From: Agrypnia vestita
Lineage: Eukaryota; Arthropoda; Insecta; Trichoptera; Phryganeidae
DNA length: 64,000 bases
Assembly: GCA_016648135.1 (NCBI GenBank)
Contig: JADDOH010000134.1
Span: 226,172 to 290,171 of the forward strand
Direction: 5' to 3'
The translations under genes were made by a program, and so were the position numbers. The notes under the pieces were generated by a model. That model was not told the origin of the DNA and ran no database searches. It worked only from the letters and a program-made list of their open reading frames with translations. The first letter of the stretch is position 1. Each line of letters starts with the position of its first letter. Positions 34,976 to 46,600 of the stretch are shown here, one piece after another.

Positions 34976-36059
34976 ACTTTGCCGAGACTTTGGGTCGGAG
35001 ACCGCGCAGAAAGCGCATCAATCTTTCCCTGTCTTGCGCGGCAATTTTTGATGACCAATTTGGACACAATGTATATTCCTACAATATAATTATTAGTTGC
35101 TGTTGATCATTTCGGAATCTTGGATTTTTGATCTCACTCTCCTTAAGAATCCACATATGAAAATGACTCTATTTTAATAGATTGGAAGTGCCACTTCATA
35201 GTGCGATGTTTTCTTTATCACTGCAATATGAAGAGAACATAAAAGACATTTCTTTTACTTCACTTTCTTTTATCTAAAAGATGTCTTTCATCGCTAAAAA
35301 AATTTCCACTCTGAGGTATTGAACTTGTCGACTCGCTTTATGTGAATTTCTTAGATCCTGATAGTGCAGTATTCTTAAGGCCGGTTATATCACCTTGTAT
35401 TATAGTAATTTTTCGTTTTAACTATCGATTCCTTCGTTTCCTACCAATCACACAACCCGTTTTTTTCAAAATCTATAGTTTTTATGAAAGATTACTTTAA
35501 TCTAAGTTCATACAATCAGTCCTCGTGCCTTCTACTTTTACTTCTGTATTTTTAGATTTAATCTTTACCCCAATATAAGAATACTTTGCCGACTGGATTT
35601 GAAATTTTTTCTTTGAAATAGCTGTTATATCATATAAATTTCCTATGATATTTTTTTATATTCACTATTAAAATATTGTTTAGCTACAAAAAAGAGCGTG
35701 AAAAAAATGTAGAAAAACTTATAAATTTATTTTAAAGGACATTTCCATAATCGAATGATTTTCATGATCAAATGATTAATAATCAATACAGGAGACATCC
35801 AATATTACGTCAAAATAGATATATTTCACGACGTTAAGACACAAGCACGTAAGCGCACGATGATGACTCATTATTGAATTTAAAAGAAAGTTTTTAAATA
35901 ATTAACGCCAGGGCGGCGAGATCCGGAATATAATTTGTCACCAGTGGGTCACAGGAATGGTAATTACTTTATTATTTAAATCGTTTCAAGAATATTTCTT
36001 AAGTCGTAATTGCATTGGTTGTTCCATTGCCTTTTTCGATATATTACAACAATAAGAAG
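34976..36059. other. Intergenic DNA between Abp1 and the satellite
   Basis: No gene, RNA or terminal repeat was recognised. Composition is AT-rich apart from a short patch at 34980-35045. Confidence 0.35.
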
Positions 36060-36178
36060 ACTTTTGTGCACGCCTTTGCATTGAAGTCGCAGTGGGTGAC
36101 GAAAATTTGCATTCTAGCAAATTGTTTTGTTATGGCTTCCTAGGCTCCATAGGCCGCAAATACATCAGATTGTTCCAG

Positions 36179-37790
36179 AATGGGTCCGCCGACTGTGTCG
36201 GTAAGTCTAGAAGGTTCCGAAAAAATTCGCTCTAGAAAGTTCTGGAAGGAGAACGTTCTAGAAAATTCCCAAAAGTTCTATAAGGTTCCAAACTAAGTGG
36301 CGAAGTGTGCCGGTGAGTCAAGAACGTTTCAGAATGTCCAGCAAAGCTGGAAGGGGAGTGTTCTAGAAGATCCCGATTCTATAAGGCTTCAAACTAAGAG
36401 GTGAGTCGAGAAGGTTCCAGAACGTTTGATCAAGGTCTATAAAATTCTGGTGGCGGAGTGTGTCTGTGAGTCTAGAAGGTTCAAGAATGTTCGATAAAGC
36501 TCTAGAAAGTTCTGGAAGAAGAACGTTCTAGAAGATTATTAAAAGTTCTATAAGGTTCCTAAGTGAGTAGCGGAGTGTGTCGGTATGTCCAGAAGGTTCC
36601 AGAACGTTCATGAAGGTTTTCGAATGCTTTACAAGTTTCTGGAAGCAGAAAGTTCAAGAACATTACATTAGGTTCCAAACTGAATGGTGGAGTGTGCCGG
36701 TGAGTCTAGATGATTCTAGAATATTCGATAATGATTTTGAAAATTCTGGAAGGAAGGTTCTAGAAGATTCTCGAAAGTTCTATAAGGTCACAAACTGAGT
36801 GGCAATGTGTGTCAGTGAGTCTAGAACAGAAATTTCATGATGTTTCTCGAATGCTTTAGAAGGTTCTGGAAAAAAACGTTCGAGAAGGTTCTATAAGGTT
36901 CCAAACTGACTGGCGGAATGTGTCGGTGAGTCTAGACGATTCCAGAACGTTCGATGAAGCTTTAGAAAGTTCTGGAAGGAGAACGTTCTAGAAGATTAAC
37001 AAAAGTTCCATAAGGTTCCAGACAAAGTAACGAAGTGTATCTGTGACTTTATAAGGTTCCAGATCATTTGATAAAGTTCTAGAATGTTCTGGAAGGAGAA
37101 CGTTGTAGAAGATTCTTAATTCTTCTAAATAATGTTTTCTTCGTTTCAAACAGTGTGGCGGAGAGTGACTGTGAGTCTAGAAGGTTCCAGAATGTTCATG
37201 AAGGTTCTCGAATGCTTTAGAAGATTCTAGAAAGACAAAATTCAAGAAGGTTCTGAAAGGTTCCAAACAGAGCGGCGAAGTGTGTCGGTAAATCTAGAAG
37301 GTTCTAAAACGTTCAATTAAGTTCTCGAATGTTCTGGAAGGAGAACGCTGTAGAAGATTCCCGAAAGATCTCTGACGTTCCAAACAGTGTGGCGGAGTGT
37401 GTCTTTGAGTCTAGAAGGTTCCAGAATGTTCGGTAAAGCTCTAAAATTTTCTGGAAAGAGAACGTTCTAGAAGATTCCTAAAAGTTCTATAAGGTTCCAA
37501 ACTAAGTGGCGGAGTTTGTCGGTGAGTCTAGAAGGTTCCAGAACGTTCATTAAGGTTCTCGAATGCTTTAGAAGGTTCTGGAAGGAGAAAGTTCTACAAG
37601 CTATCAGAAAGATCTATAAGGTTCCAAACTGAGTGGGGGAGTGCGTAGATGGGTCTAGAGGTTCCAGAAAGAATTAGATTAATGCTTTAGAAGGTTCTGG
37701 AAAGGGAAAGTTCTAGAAGATTCCAGGAAGTTCTATAAGATTTCAGAATGTCCTAGAAAGCTTTGGAAAGTTCTCTCTAGAGTGTTATGA
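36179..37790 (+). repeat. Satellite of about 110-bp monomers made of heat-shock elements
   Basis: About 14 diverged monomers are marked by GGTGAGTCTAGAAGGTTCC and a later GTTCTGGAAGGAGAACGTTC. Many contain AGAAGGTTCCAGAACGTTC (for example at 36589 and 37528): four contiguous nGAAn/nTTCn pentamers in perfect 5-bp register. A second four-pentamer run occurs in each better monomer (AGAACGTTCTAGAAGATTC). That is the consensus HSF-binding arrangement. Confidence 0.8.
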
Positions 37791-38164
37791 TTGTGCGCTA
37801 AAATATCTTTTGATATTTTGGCAAAGCGAAGACGGTCCAGCAAGGCAATCCAATCACAGGTGCCGAAACCAGCAAAAAAGAGACGTCAACACAATTCTAT
37901 GCTTACCGATTTATGGTCCCGAGCGAAGCCGGGCCAACCAGCTGGTATATACATATAAAGAAACCCGTGTTTCCCTACCCGCCAAGTTTTCTCCACAACC
38001 ACCCACCGGTGGTTATGGTGATAGCCCTTGGTGTCACATCGAAAATATGCGAGTTTGGTGTGGGTAGCTGTGCGTGGGTGGGAGTGGGTGACGAAAATGT
38101 GCTTTCTAGCACATTGTTTTGTTATGGGAAGGCCGCAAATGCTTCAGATTGTTTCAAAAAAGGC

Positions 38165-38400
38165 GCGCCGACTGTGTCGGTGAGTCTAGAAGGTTCCGGA
38201 TAAACCTGCTCTAGAAAGTTCTGGAAGGAGAAGGTTCTAGAAAATTCACGAAAATTCTATAAGGTTCTAAACGAGTGGCGGAATGTGTCGGTGTGTCTAA
38301 AAGGTTCCTGTACAGTCGAATTTATGAAAGTTCTGGAAGGACAATGTTCTAGAAAGTTCGCGAAAGTTCTATGACGATCTAAAGAGTGTTCTAAAAATCT
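38165..38400 (+). repeat. Short second block of the heat-shock-element satellite
   Basis: Two monomers (GACTGTGTCGGTGAGTCTAG, then TGTGTCGGTGTGTCTAAAAG) directly precede the Helitron-type 3' end at 38430. Confidence 0.7.
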
Positions 38401-38610
38401 ACGCGTGCGAAGCCGCGCGGGCACAGCTAGTTATCACGATTATGGAAATTCCATATAGCCATGCCACTAAAAGCGCATAATCGTTAATTTTGTAATAAGT
38501 CAGTATGATCATAACATACGATTATAAACAAATATAAAAATATTAACGGAAGCCATGGTGTCAACTTGTATATAAACACCTACACATTAAAAATTTAAAA
38601 AGGTTTAAGC

Positions 38611-40219
38611 TAGGGATGGGTCGTCGACGTATTTACCGTCGACGAAACGAGACCGTCCACGTCCATCCATCGACGAGACGATCAACTAGTTGAATTCGTC
38701 AACTAGTTGACGCGTCAACTTCGTTACGCGGACGTCGCGGACGTTCTACGTAAACATCGGGACGATGGTCAACTGTCTACGGTTCAACGCGACGCTTCTC
38801 GACGGCTCAACCGCTGGCTATTTTTATGACGTTAATTTTTAAAATTTAAAGAAGTTCGAAGGAATATAGTTTCGGGGAAAGTAAAACCGCTACTTGTGCT
38901 TATATGTAAAAAGAAATATTTTATTATTTATTTGTTTACGCACATTATAGGCTTTTACATATTGTTTTATATACTTCTTTCTATATATAACAAAGAAAGA
39001 AGTAGGTATACACAGCAATATCAGGTGTTAGCAGTAAAATATAAATATAAACTACATATATAAGCAGTGAAAGTATTGGGTATAAGCATTAAAATGTGAG
39101 TAAATAAAATGGAAGGAAACAATGATTTTGCGTAATAAAGGCACCAGTTATGAGGTGCGGTAAAAAATACTTTACATTTATTTATTATCTATAAATTTAT
39201 AAATAAATACATAATTTAAAAATACTTTACATTTGAGATGTTATATAGAAATTTATTGAAGAATACATCTTTCAAAGTCAGGCTTTCACTTTGTGGTGAC
39301 ATTATTAATAAATAAATATATCTGTATTATTTGTCAACTTTAGTTTAAGGCTCAATCTGAGAAAAGGAACATTGTTCCCGAAACATGTAAAAAACCAATA
39401 AAAAGTGGTGTAAACAAAATTATAATAGATTTATTTTTTTATCTATAAAGTTGAAAATAGGGAATTTTTAATAAAAATTAATTAAACCTAAATTCAAGAT
39501 TATATTACATATATAATAATTAATGTTGGACTCCTGAATAAGGACCATAGTTAGGTATAGAAAATTTTATTCCCTACAAGTTTGTTTATCATTTATATGC
39601 TAAAGTTGAAAAGTAAGGAAATAACACAATAATTAAATTTTAGCATCCCTTTTCAGGTAGATATAAGAAGTCGAGATCGATCGAATAAAATATTGATTTT
39701 AGAAAAATATCTAGCCGGCCTGTTAATTAATAATAGTTCAATAAAAAATAAAATAATTAAACAGAATTGTTTTATTTTATACAGCGTAAAATTGGGGATT
39801 CACCGAATCGTCGCACGGGACATCACAAAAAATCAAGTTAAAAAAAATAATAGACAATAGCTTATTAAGCCTATCTCGCCCTACGCATGTATTCAAATTT
39901 CAAATCTCTAGTCATAGTTCGTGTACACAGATCTGCACTCTATGGTAGTGTACTTTAGAGTTGAAATAACTTTAGTTTGGCATCGTTGGCATCTATAAGT
40001 CGACAGCGAGAGATGAGAGAGAAATAAACGGAGACGTTTTGTCTTGCTCTCGCTCGTTGCTTTGCATTGCGTTAATCTCGAATCGTCCACCGACCACGGC
40101 GTCCGCTGTCCACCGTCTACGAATTCAACTAGTCCATGCGATAAACGTAAACGGTCGACGCGTCGATGCAACGTCAACGGTTGATTTCAACTAGTCCGTC
40201 GATTCAACGCCCATCCCTA
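38611..40219. mobile_element. 1.6-kb non-autonomous hAT element
   Basis: The ends are TAGGGATGGG and CCCATCCCTA, with the perfect 8-bp duplication gtttaagc at 38603-38610 and 40220-40227. Subterminal blocks on both sides are packed with GTCGACG and CAACTAGTTGA-type palindromes, likely transposase-binding sites. The centre is AT-rich and non-coding. Confidence 0.9.
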
Positions 40220-40529
40220 GTTTAAGCACAAAAAGGTTAATTTTATTTAAAATAATATACTGGAATATACTCCGCAGTCTCTGTACCCCTGACAAACTTC
40301 TAGAAGGAATCGAGAAAACTAAAACTGAGATCAATGCGCATTCTGGTGTTGTCTGCTGCGGATGTCTGTTTTGATTCTTGATTTTGTTGATAAATAAAGT
40401 CTATGCGATACGGGAAAACGAGTGAATTTGAAGTGAATCACTAGTATTTATTAATTAAAAATAATCTATCAATTAAAAATAATAATATACGCAGTTTTGA
40501 GTCGTAAACTCCTAAATAGTCCGTTGAAA
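40220..40529 (+). promoter_or_regulatory. Region upstream of the CIMIP2-like gene
   Basis: This is the only candidate promoter interval between the hAT element and the start codon. No clear TATA box or binding-site cluster is visible. It is called by position only. Confidence 0.25.
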
Positions 40530-40603
40530 ATGCCGTTTGCAAAAGAGCGACACGGACAGAATCACTTGTCGCATAGTGATGGATCCATTATGCCGAGGCC
40601 TAG
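40530..40603 (+). CDS. CIMIP2-like gene exon 1
   Basis: The exon reads MPFAKERHGQNHLSHSDGSI and then MPRP, ending AG|GTGAGA. The split codon AG|C joins exon 2. The assignment rests on phase match, the good donor and the resemblance to the first exon at 62738 (QNYMAQTNGCLMPG), not on family homology. Confidence 0.72.
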
Positions 40604-43600
40604 GTGAGAATTTAAAAAAAATGTTTTTCATATGTATATAGTTTTATATTTGAGACTTTTTAAAACGATACGACGGAATATATTTAATATGCGTGACAAA
40701 TTTATGGTCACAAATCAAACTTATGGTCATCTTCCGAGGAAACCAAACAAGGTAATTTGTGGGCTGTATTTGCGTGGAGGATGGAGGCTTCTCTGTTGAA
40801 TAAATGATGTCAACAAATCTATTTATATAAATTATTATTGTATGTACCCACTCACAGCTTGACACGTAGTTTCAAGATCGTGTATGGTCATCTCTTCATC
40901 GTCTGTTTGATACATTACACACTGTTTGTACGATTGTTTATTTAATGTCAGAATTCGAAATTAAATACGATTGATTTTGTATTACCTTGACCTCGTTTTG
41001 ATATATTCCCGTCCCCTTTTATTTTTACGTGAATCCCGAAAATAATAATAGAAGTAAATATTTCTGTTTGTGTTTTTTATGTTTATGCTTTTTGTAAGAA
41101 AATACAATAAAATCTCGTTTTTCTGATCGACTTCAAACTTTTTTGTTTTTGTCTAGCGTACCTCAGTAAACACTTATAGCTGTACACCACAGGACTAATA
41201 GTCACAATTACAATTCCTGTAAATTATAAACAAGTCAAGTCGCGTTGCTTTTGTACATTGCAATAGGTAGAAATCCAAATTCAAATGTCAAAAAATGTCA
41301 AATTCTGAGTCCAATACACCATATAAACAGCATCATTGTAAGTCGCATGTACCTGCATCCTTTTGAAGTCCTGAATTGTTGTAGGCTTCTGTAAAATTTT
41401 TCGTAAACTGGAAAGTCCGTTGCAAAATTGAAAATTCAATGAGAAGTCAAGAGCAAAGAAAGTCAAAGCAAGAACTATTGAAAAAAAAGTGAACTTTGAT
41501 ACTGTGTAACTCCATAACTATTGATATAGGTCATGGTTGCTTAAACATTTTCGACTCAACCAAGGCAGGAATTCACCTGTAAAGTATCATTGCTGGATAT
41601 AGGCCTCTTCCAACTTCTTACTCTCTTATATATACCTACCTATACATAATATATATTTTTTTGTTTTGTGAAAGGTACTGTCTGCTATCATGTGTAACAG
41701 GTACAGTAAAATATAGTGTAGCAGACAGGGCACCAAATGTGGTGTTTACATTGCTGCTGAAATCTCTAGCAACAATAATAATAGAATTTCTCAAAACGCT
41801 TGAATGTAAACTTATTATGTAACCTCAAACATATATTGTTCATATTAATTAGCATTAATGCATCAAACTTGAACAGACGTAAATTCATTTTTCTTAAAAT
41901 TTGAAATCAATGGTATTAATAGCTATACTTGAAATTTGTATTGCAATAACTGCGTAGGTTAATTGCCCTACATTAAGCCTCTTGCAAGTTCATAGGCACT
42001 CCTACTACAATAGCTTTCTGGGTGTGTCGGCGTTTGCTTTCTGGGTCGAGTGACTGCCTTCGTTGATATTCCTGACAACCTTGGGCTTGGTACATATTTC
42101 TGTGCGTATAGATTCTGCCGGTATTTAAATATTAAGCACACCCTGTTCCTTGTCCTGTAAATAATGCATTGTTTTATTTTAATGCATGCTGCTTTTTAAT
42201 CATTTTTGGGTTGGTCCAAATCCATCAAATGTTTTGTGTGGATGTCTCATAGCCAGTAGAAAAAACTTCAGGGAAGTCTTCATTAAATTTTAAATAGAAA
42301 ATATTCTTTACACTTCGGGTGAAATGTCGACAGTTGTGAAGATAAGCGACTTACTGTCGCCTTTTACTTACATCAAATTACTGCCTATGTTTTGCTTTGT
42401 GGACCTCATGAAGGCCTTTGATAGGGTGCAACTAAAGGATATAATTTATCCTAATACATAGTCAATACCTCCGGAAATAATTAATTCAATCAGAAATTCA
42501 AGCATACGAGGCAGTACCAGAGTTAAAAGTGATAATGAACTTAGCAATATAATTCCAATAACAATATAACTCGTGATCGTGAAAAAATTCCAATTGGAAT
42601 GTTTTCCAATTGGAATTCGAAGGTTTTTATTTTTTTAAATAGATACTAAAATAAATACTATATTAGAGTACACTTGAAATTATATAAAGCAGATTTTGCT
42701 TATATGTATTATTATTTTGATTATGTAAAGCAGTGTATGGAATCTTTTCTATTCAAAATTGAGAAGGCTCCCTCTGAGTTTTTGCTACTAGCTATGAGAC
42801 ACCCTGTATATTACCAATATGCTTCAGAATTAAAAATATACTAGCAATACTAATAAAATGTATAAAAGTAATCTAATCAGTTTTAACATTTTTTCAGATT
42901 ACACATCTCTGAATTAGCAAAAAAACTTTTTAAATAACAATATTTAAATAACCCTTGATATTGTTTTACATAAAAAGTAATATCAAAGAATAGATTATTT
43001 AATGACCATTAATTTTGTTTTTAGGATTACTGTGTATTTGATATTTACGCATAATATAAAAAAAAAACAGAAGAGTTCTTTTGAGTTCTCCAACGATGAG
43101 CAAATTCCAAATTCTTGTCGAGATTAAAAGCCAAATTAGAAAGTCACTTAAAAATTAAACAATGAAATCAAGATATAATGGAATAACAAATTGGTGGGAA
43201 CAGACATGTGAAAGATCTGAGCTAGAATAAAATCATTTTGGAAAGCCACTTATGGTTGTTATTGTACAAAAGAGATCAGAGTCAGATATTAAAGTAATGC
43301 ATAAAATGAAAACATTAATTTTTTGCATTATTCAGACATTAATAAATTTCTGGAGTTTCCCGAAGGGTAAGAACTGGTTTCTTCATAAGCAATTTGTGTT
43401 TTTAGCGTATAAGAATTTATAGTTTTGTTTCATGCTCTGTAAAAATGTACTAACACTACCATTACTTATCTTATGGTATCATTATCTTAATATTAAATTA
43501 CATAGTAATCCCCTGAAGTTATGTGATAGGTGGGATCGACAAAAATAGCTTGAGTCGAATTTTCATAAGTCGAAGTATGACTGCACATGTTTGCATAAAT

Positions 43601-46600
43601 TTTGTTTAATTGGGACCAAGGACTAACAAAAACAGGTCTAGAAGAAAAATGTTTAATAAATTTACAGTTCTTAACACATTTTAACATACAAACGTATTTA
43701 TACAAAATATTTAATAAATGAGTTACGTAAAAAAGTTATTGCGATCTCAATGGCTTCATAAAATCTAACAAATTCGTCCAATAACACAATGGCTTAATTT
43801 TTCATTCAGAATTTATTCGTAGTTAGATAATAATTTTTTCCTCTTGCTTTGTAGCTAAAATGCGTTCTTCGTTAGAGTTTTGTTTTTTAAATTTTTCAAT
43901 TGAGCCGAGTTCTTCTGTCAAGCTTACAATTGTCATTTTTGCTTGTGTTTATCTGAAGTGACGTTTTGCTTGCTTCATCTCTATGAGTTCATCAATTGCT
44001 CCAACAGCTCATTGACAACATCAAACTGACCTCCAAATTTAATTAACTTTTGGATGACATAATTTTTTTTAAGGGTTTAAAAAAAGGTATAGCAAAACAA
44101 TCTTGAACTTTCATCAGTCGCAGAATCGTTCACATAGAGTTCTCGCGGAACACCAAAGATATCAAGCGGCAGTGTTGCCAAATGGAAAATCAAGAATGCG
44201 TTTTGCCTTATGAGAGCTAGGATGTCAGGTGCCCAGGCATCACAGGTCTTTTGATAGCTTTTGATTTAAAGCAATGTTCTCCAAAAAACTCCCGGTGTTG
44301 AACATCCACTTATCTGGGACATGGTGATCCACACAGCATGTGTCATGTAGTGATTAACTCGACAACAAAATACTTTTATCAAAGTTTATGCAAATATAGT
44401 TGTGCCATACAGGATCTGAGCATTGAAGCGAGCTCTGACTCAACACAGGAGATAAAACTGGTAGCCAGTCACTCTTTGTATCCCAACAGCAAGGATGGAA
44501 ACGTCTGGGTAGTTTGCTTCGAAATCGTAATATAACGCGTAGTAATTCAGAGTTCCTGATCCCAAGCAGGGTGCAGAGCAGTGGAGAGAAAGAAGAGAAA
44601 TGCAAAGATGTTCGCTGTGCGGAGACAGGAGCCCGAGTGGCTTTCCAGCGCTTCTGTCGCCAGATTTATTTCATTGACAAGTACCGAGAGCGCCGACCGC
44701 CACTGCGACTCAGCGTTTCCCAGTGTTTCAACCACTGGGGTGCGCGCTTACAAACAATCTCGTGGCTCCGAACGGTGACAATACCGTGTCGCAGCCACCC
44801 TCCAAATCAGCCCTTCAGTTTTTTTACTCGTTATAATAAGAAATACAAATAACATAAATATAAAATACAATTTTATGATTCGAGAATCCGAAACTCTGAA
44901 TTACTATGAGTTATATTATAATTTCGAAGCAAATTATCCAGACGTTTCCATCCTCGCTGTTGGGATATAAAGAGTGACTGGCTACCAGTTTGATCTCCTG
45001 TGTTGAGTCCTACGCACGCGTACACTAATTATGATACACTAAAAAGTATAAATAACTTTTTAAATGGTTATCAGTATAACAATTTAATGTTTTTTTTTAA
45101 ATGACCATGTGCTTTCTATTATTCTAGCTCTCAGTGGAGAGAAAATAATTCCTCGGGAAATGTCACAGTGTCGCAAGAACAGGCCGCTCGCGACGATGAC
45201 TTTGCCTCTCCGGGAAATAAACATATTGCGGGCTATACAGGTTTCATTCCTGGTATTGCTTACAAGTATGGACAATCGTATGACAAGGCTGCAGACGACA
45301 GCATGGCCGCCTTTAGTGATAAGCAGAATGCCTACCACGAAAACAGGTCAAGGAGTTCCTCCGAAATTGAAGTCCAAAAAGAAACAGTGAAAAGCTCACT
45401 GGAGCATGTTGAAATACAAAAGCAGTACAAAGGTAAAGTATTTTCCTTTGAAAGTTTTTTTAATAGTTCTTTTAGGATTTTAGCAAACTATTATTTATAT
45501 TTACAGTTCAATAGACTCTGAATTATCGGGGTTAAGAAAAAAAAATGACCCGGATTATCTGTTTAAAAAAATCAAAATGTAATTGCGAACAAAATAAACA
45601 GTTAAATAAGTCCAAAATGTGCCATTTAGGTGCGTATTTACATTTTTTCTCTTTGATTTACTAGTTTGTTTAAAAAAGGCACATTTAATATTGTGTAATT
45701 TTAGTGCTTGATTAAATTGCTTCGCTGTGTATTAATTTCAAATTAAATTACAGAACATCACCCGATCAATTGTAAAGCTCCACCTATTGTCGGGTACACT
45801 GGACATATCTCTCACATGACGGATTCGGCATGTTCCCTGGGCCGGGGCTACCACGTCGCTGCCATGCAAGCTTTAAAACTAGTTGAGCAAGAAACAGAAG
45901 AAATTGACGCTGAGGAGAAGAAAGTTGAGGCTGCTCTAGACAAAGAAATGAAAAATAGGGATAATCTTGATGAGGATAGCGATGAAGAAAAAGACGAAGA
46001 AAACGATGAAGAAAAAGTTGAGATACAAAAGCAATATAAAGGTGAAGTATTTTGGTTTGAAAGATTTTTTAAAAGATCTTTTAGGATTCCAGCAGACTTA
46101 TATTTCAATTACAGTACACTCCTGATAATCCAGGGTGGTAGGGGAAAAAAAAGACCCGGATAATTTCCTGAAAAAAAAAAGACTCCAAATTAAAAAAAAA
46201 TACCTGTATTTGCACAAGGATATAAAATAAGAGAATAAACAAATAAGTCCAAAATACGCCACTTAGGTGCGAATTTGCATTAACAATTAGACTAGCGGCA
46301 CGCTCTTTTCCTTGTGTCAAAATAAATACATGCACTATTGACAAGGATTCTTGAGACTTTGAGATTCAGAATGTTTTCGGAAATTTCACAATTCTGCATG
46401 TTCATAACTTCACGAGTTTTATATATTATTTACGTTATATTATTTAGTTGATAAAAAAATATCTTTACATTTTATAAAAGGTTTTGAAACATAAAAAAAA
46501 AACAGAATCCTACATTGCCCCGGTTAACGCGACCCCGGATAATCGGGAGTATTGTACTACTGTATTAGGAAATAAATTTTTGGTCAAAATTAATGAATTC

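Larger units (their letters stand above)
36060..38430 (+). mobile_element. Helitron-like composite carrying a satellite array
   Basis: Two related units lie in series. The sequence around 36086-36200 (GTGGGTGACGAAAATTTGC, GTTTTGTTATGG, GACTGTGTCGGT) recurs at 38078-38190. Helitron-type 3' ends are visible at 37928-37945 (GCGAAGCCGGGCCAAC then CTGG|T) and 38406-38430 (GCGAAGCCGCGCGGGCACAG then CTAG|T). These are the GC-rich hairpin plus CTRR termini expected of Helitrons. No Rep/helicase is encoded, and the 5' ends were not located with confidence. Confidence 0.6.

Noticed and set aside
45848..46108. Minus-strand Ser/Phe-rich ORF
   Set aside because: It is antisense to the Glu/Asp/Lys-rich coding run of exon 3, a composition shadow.
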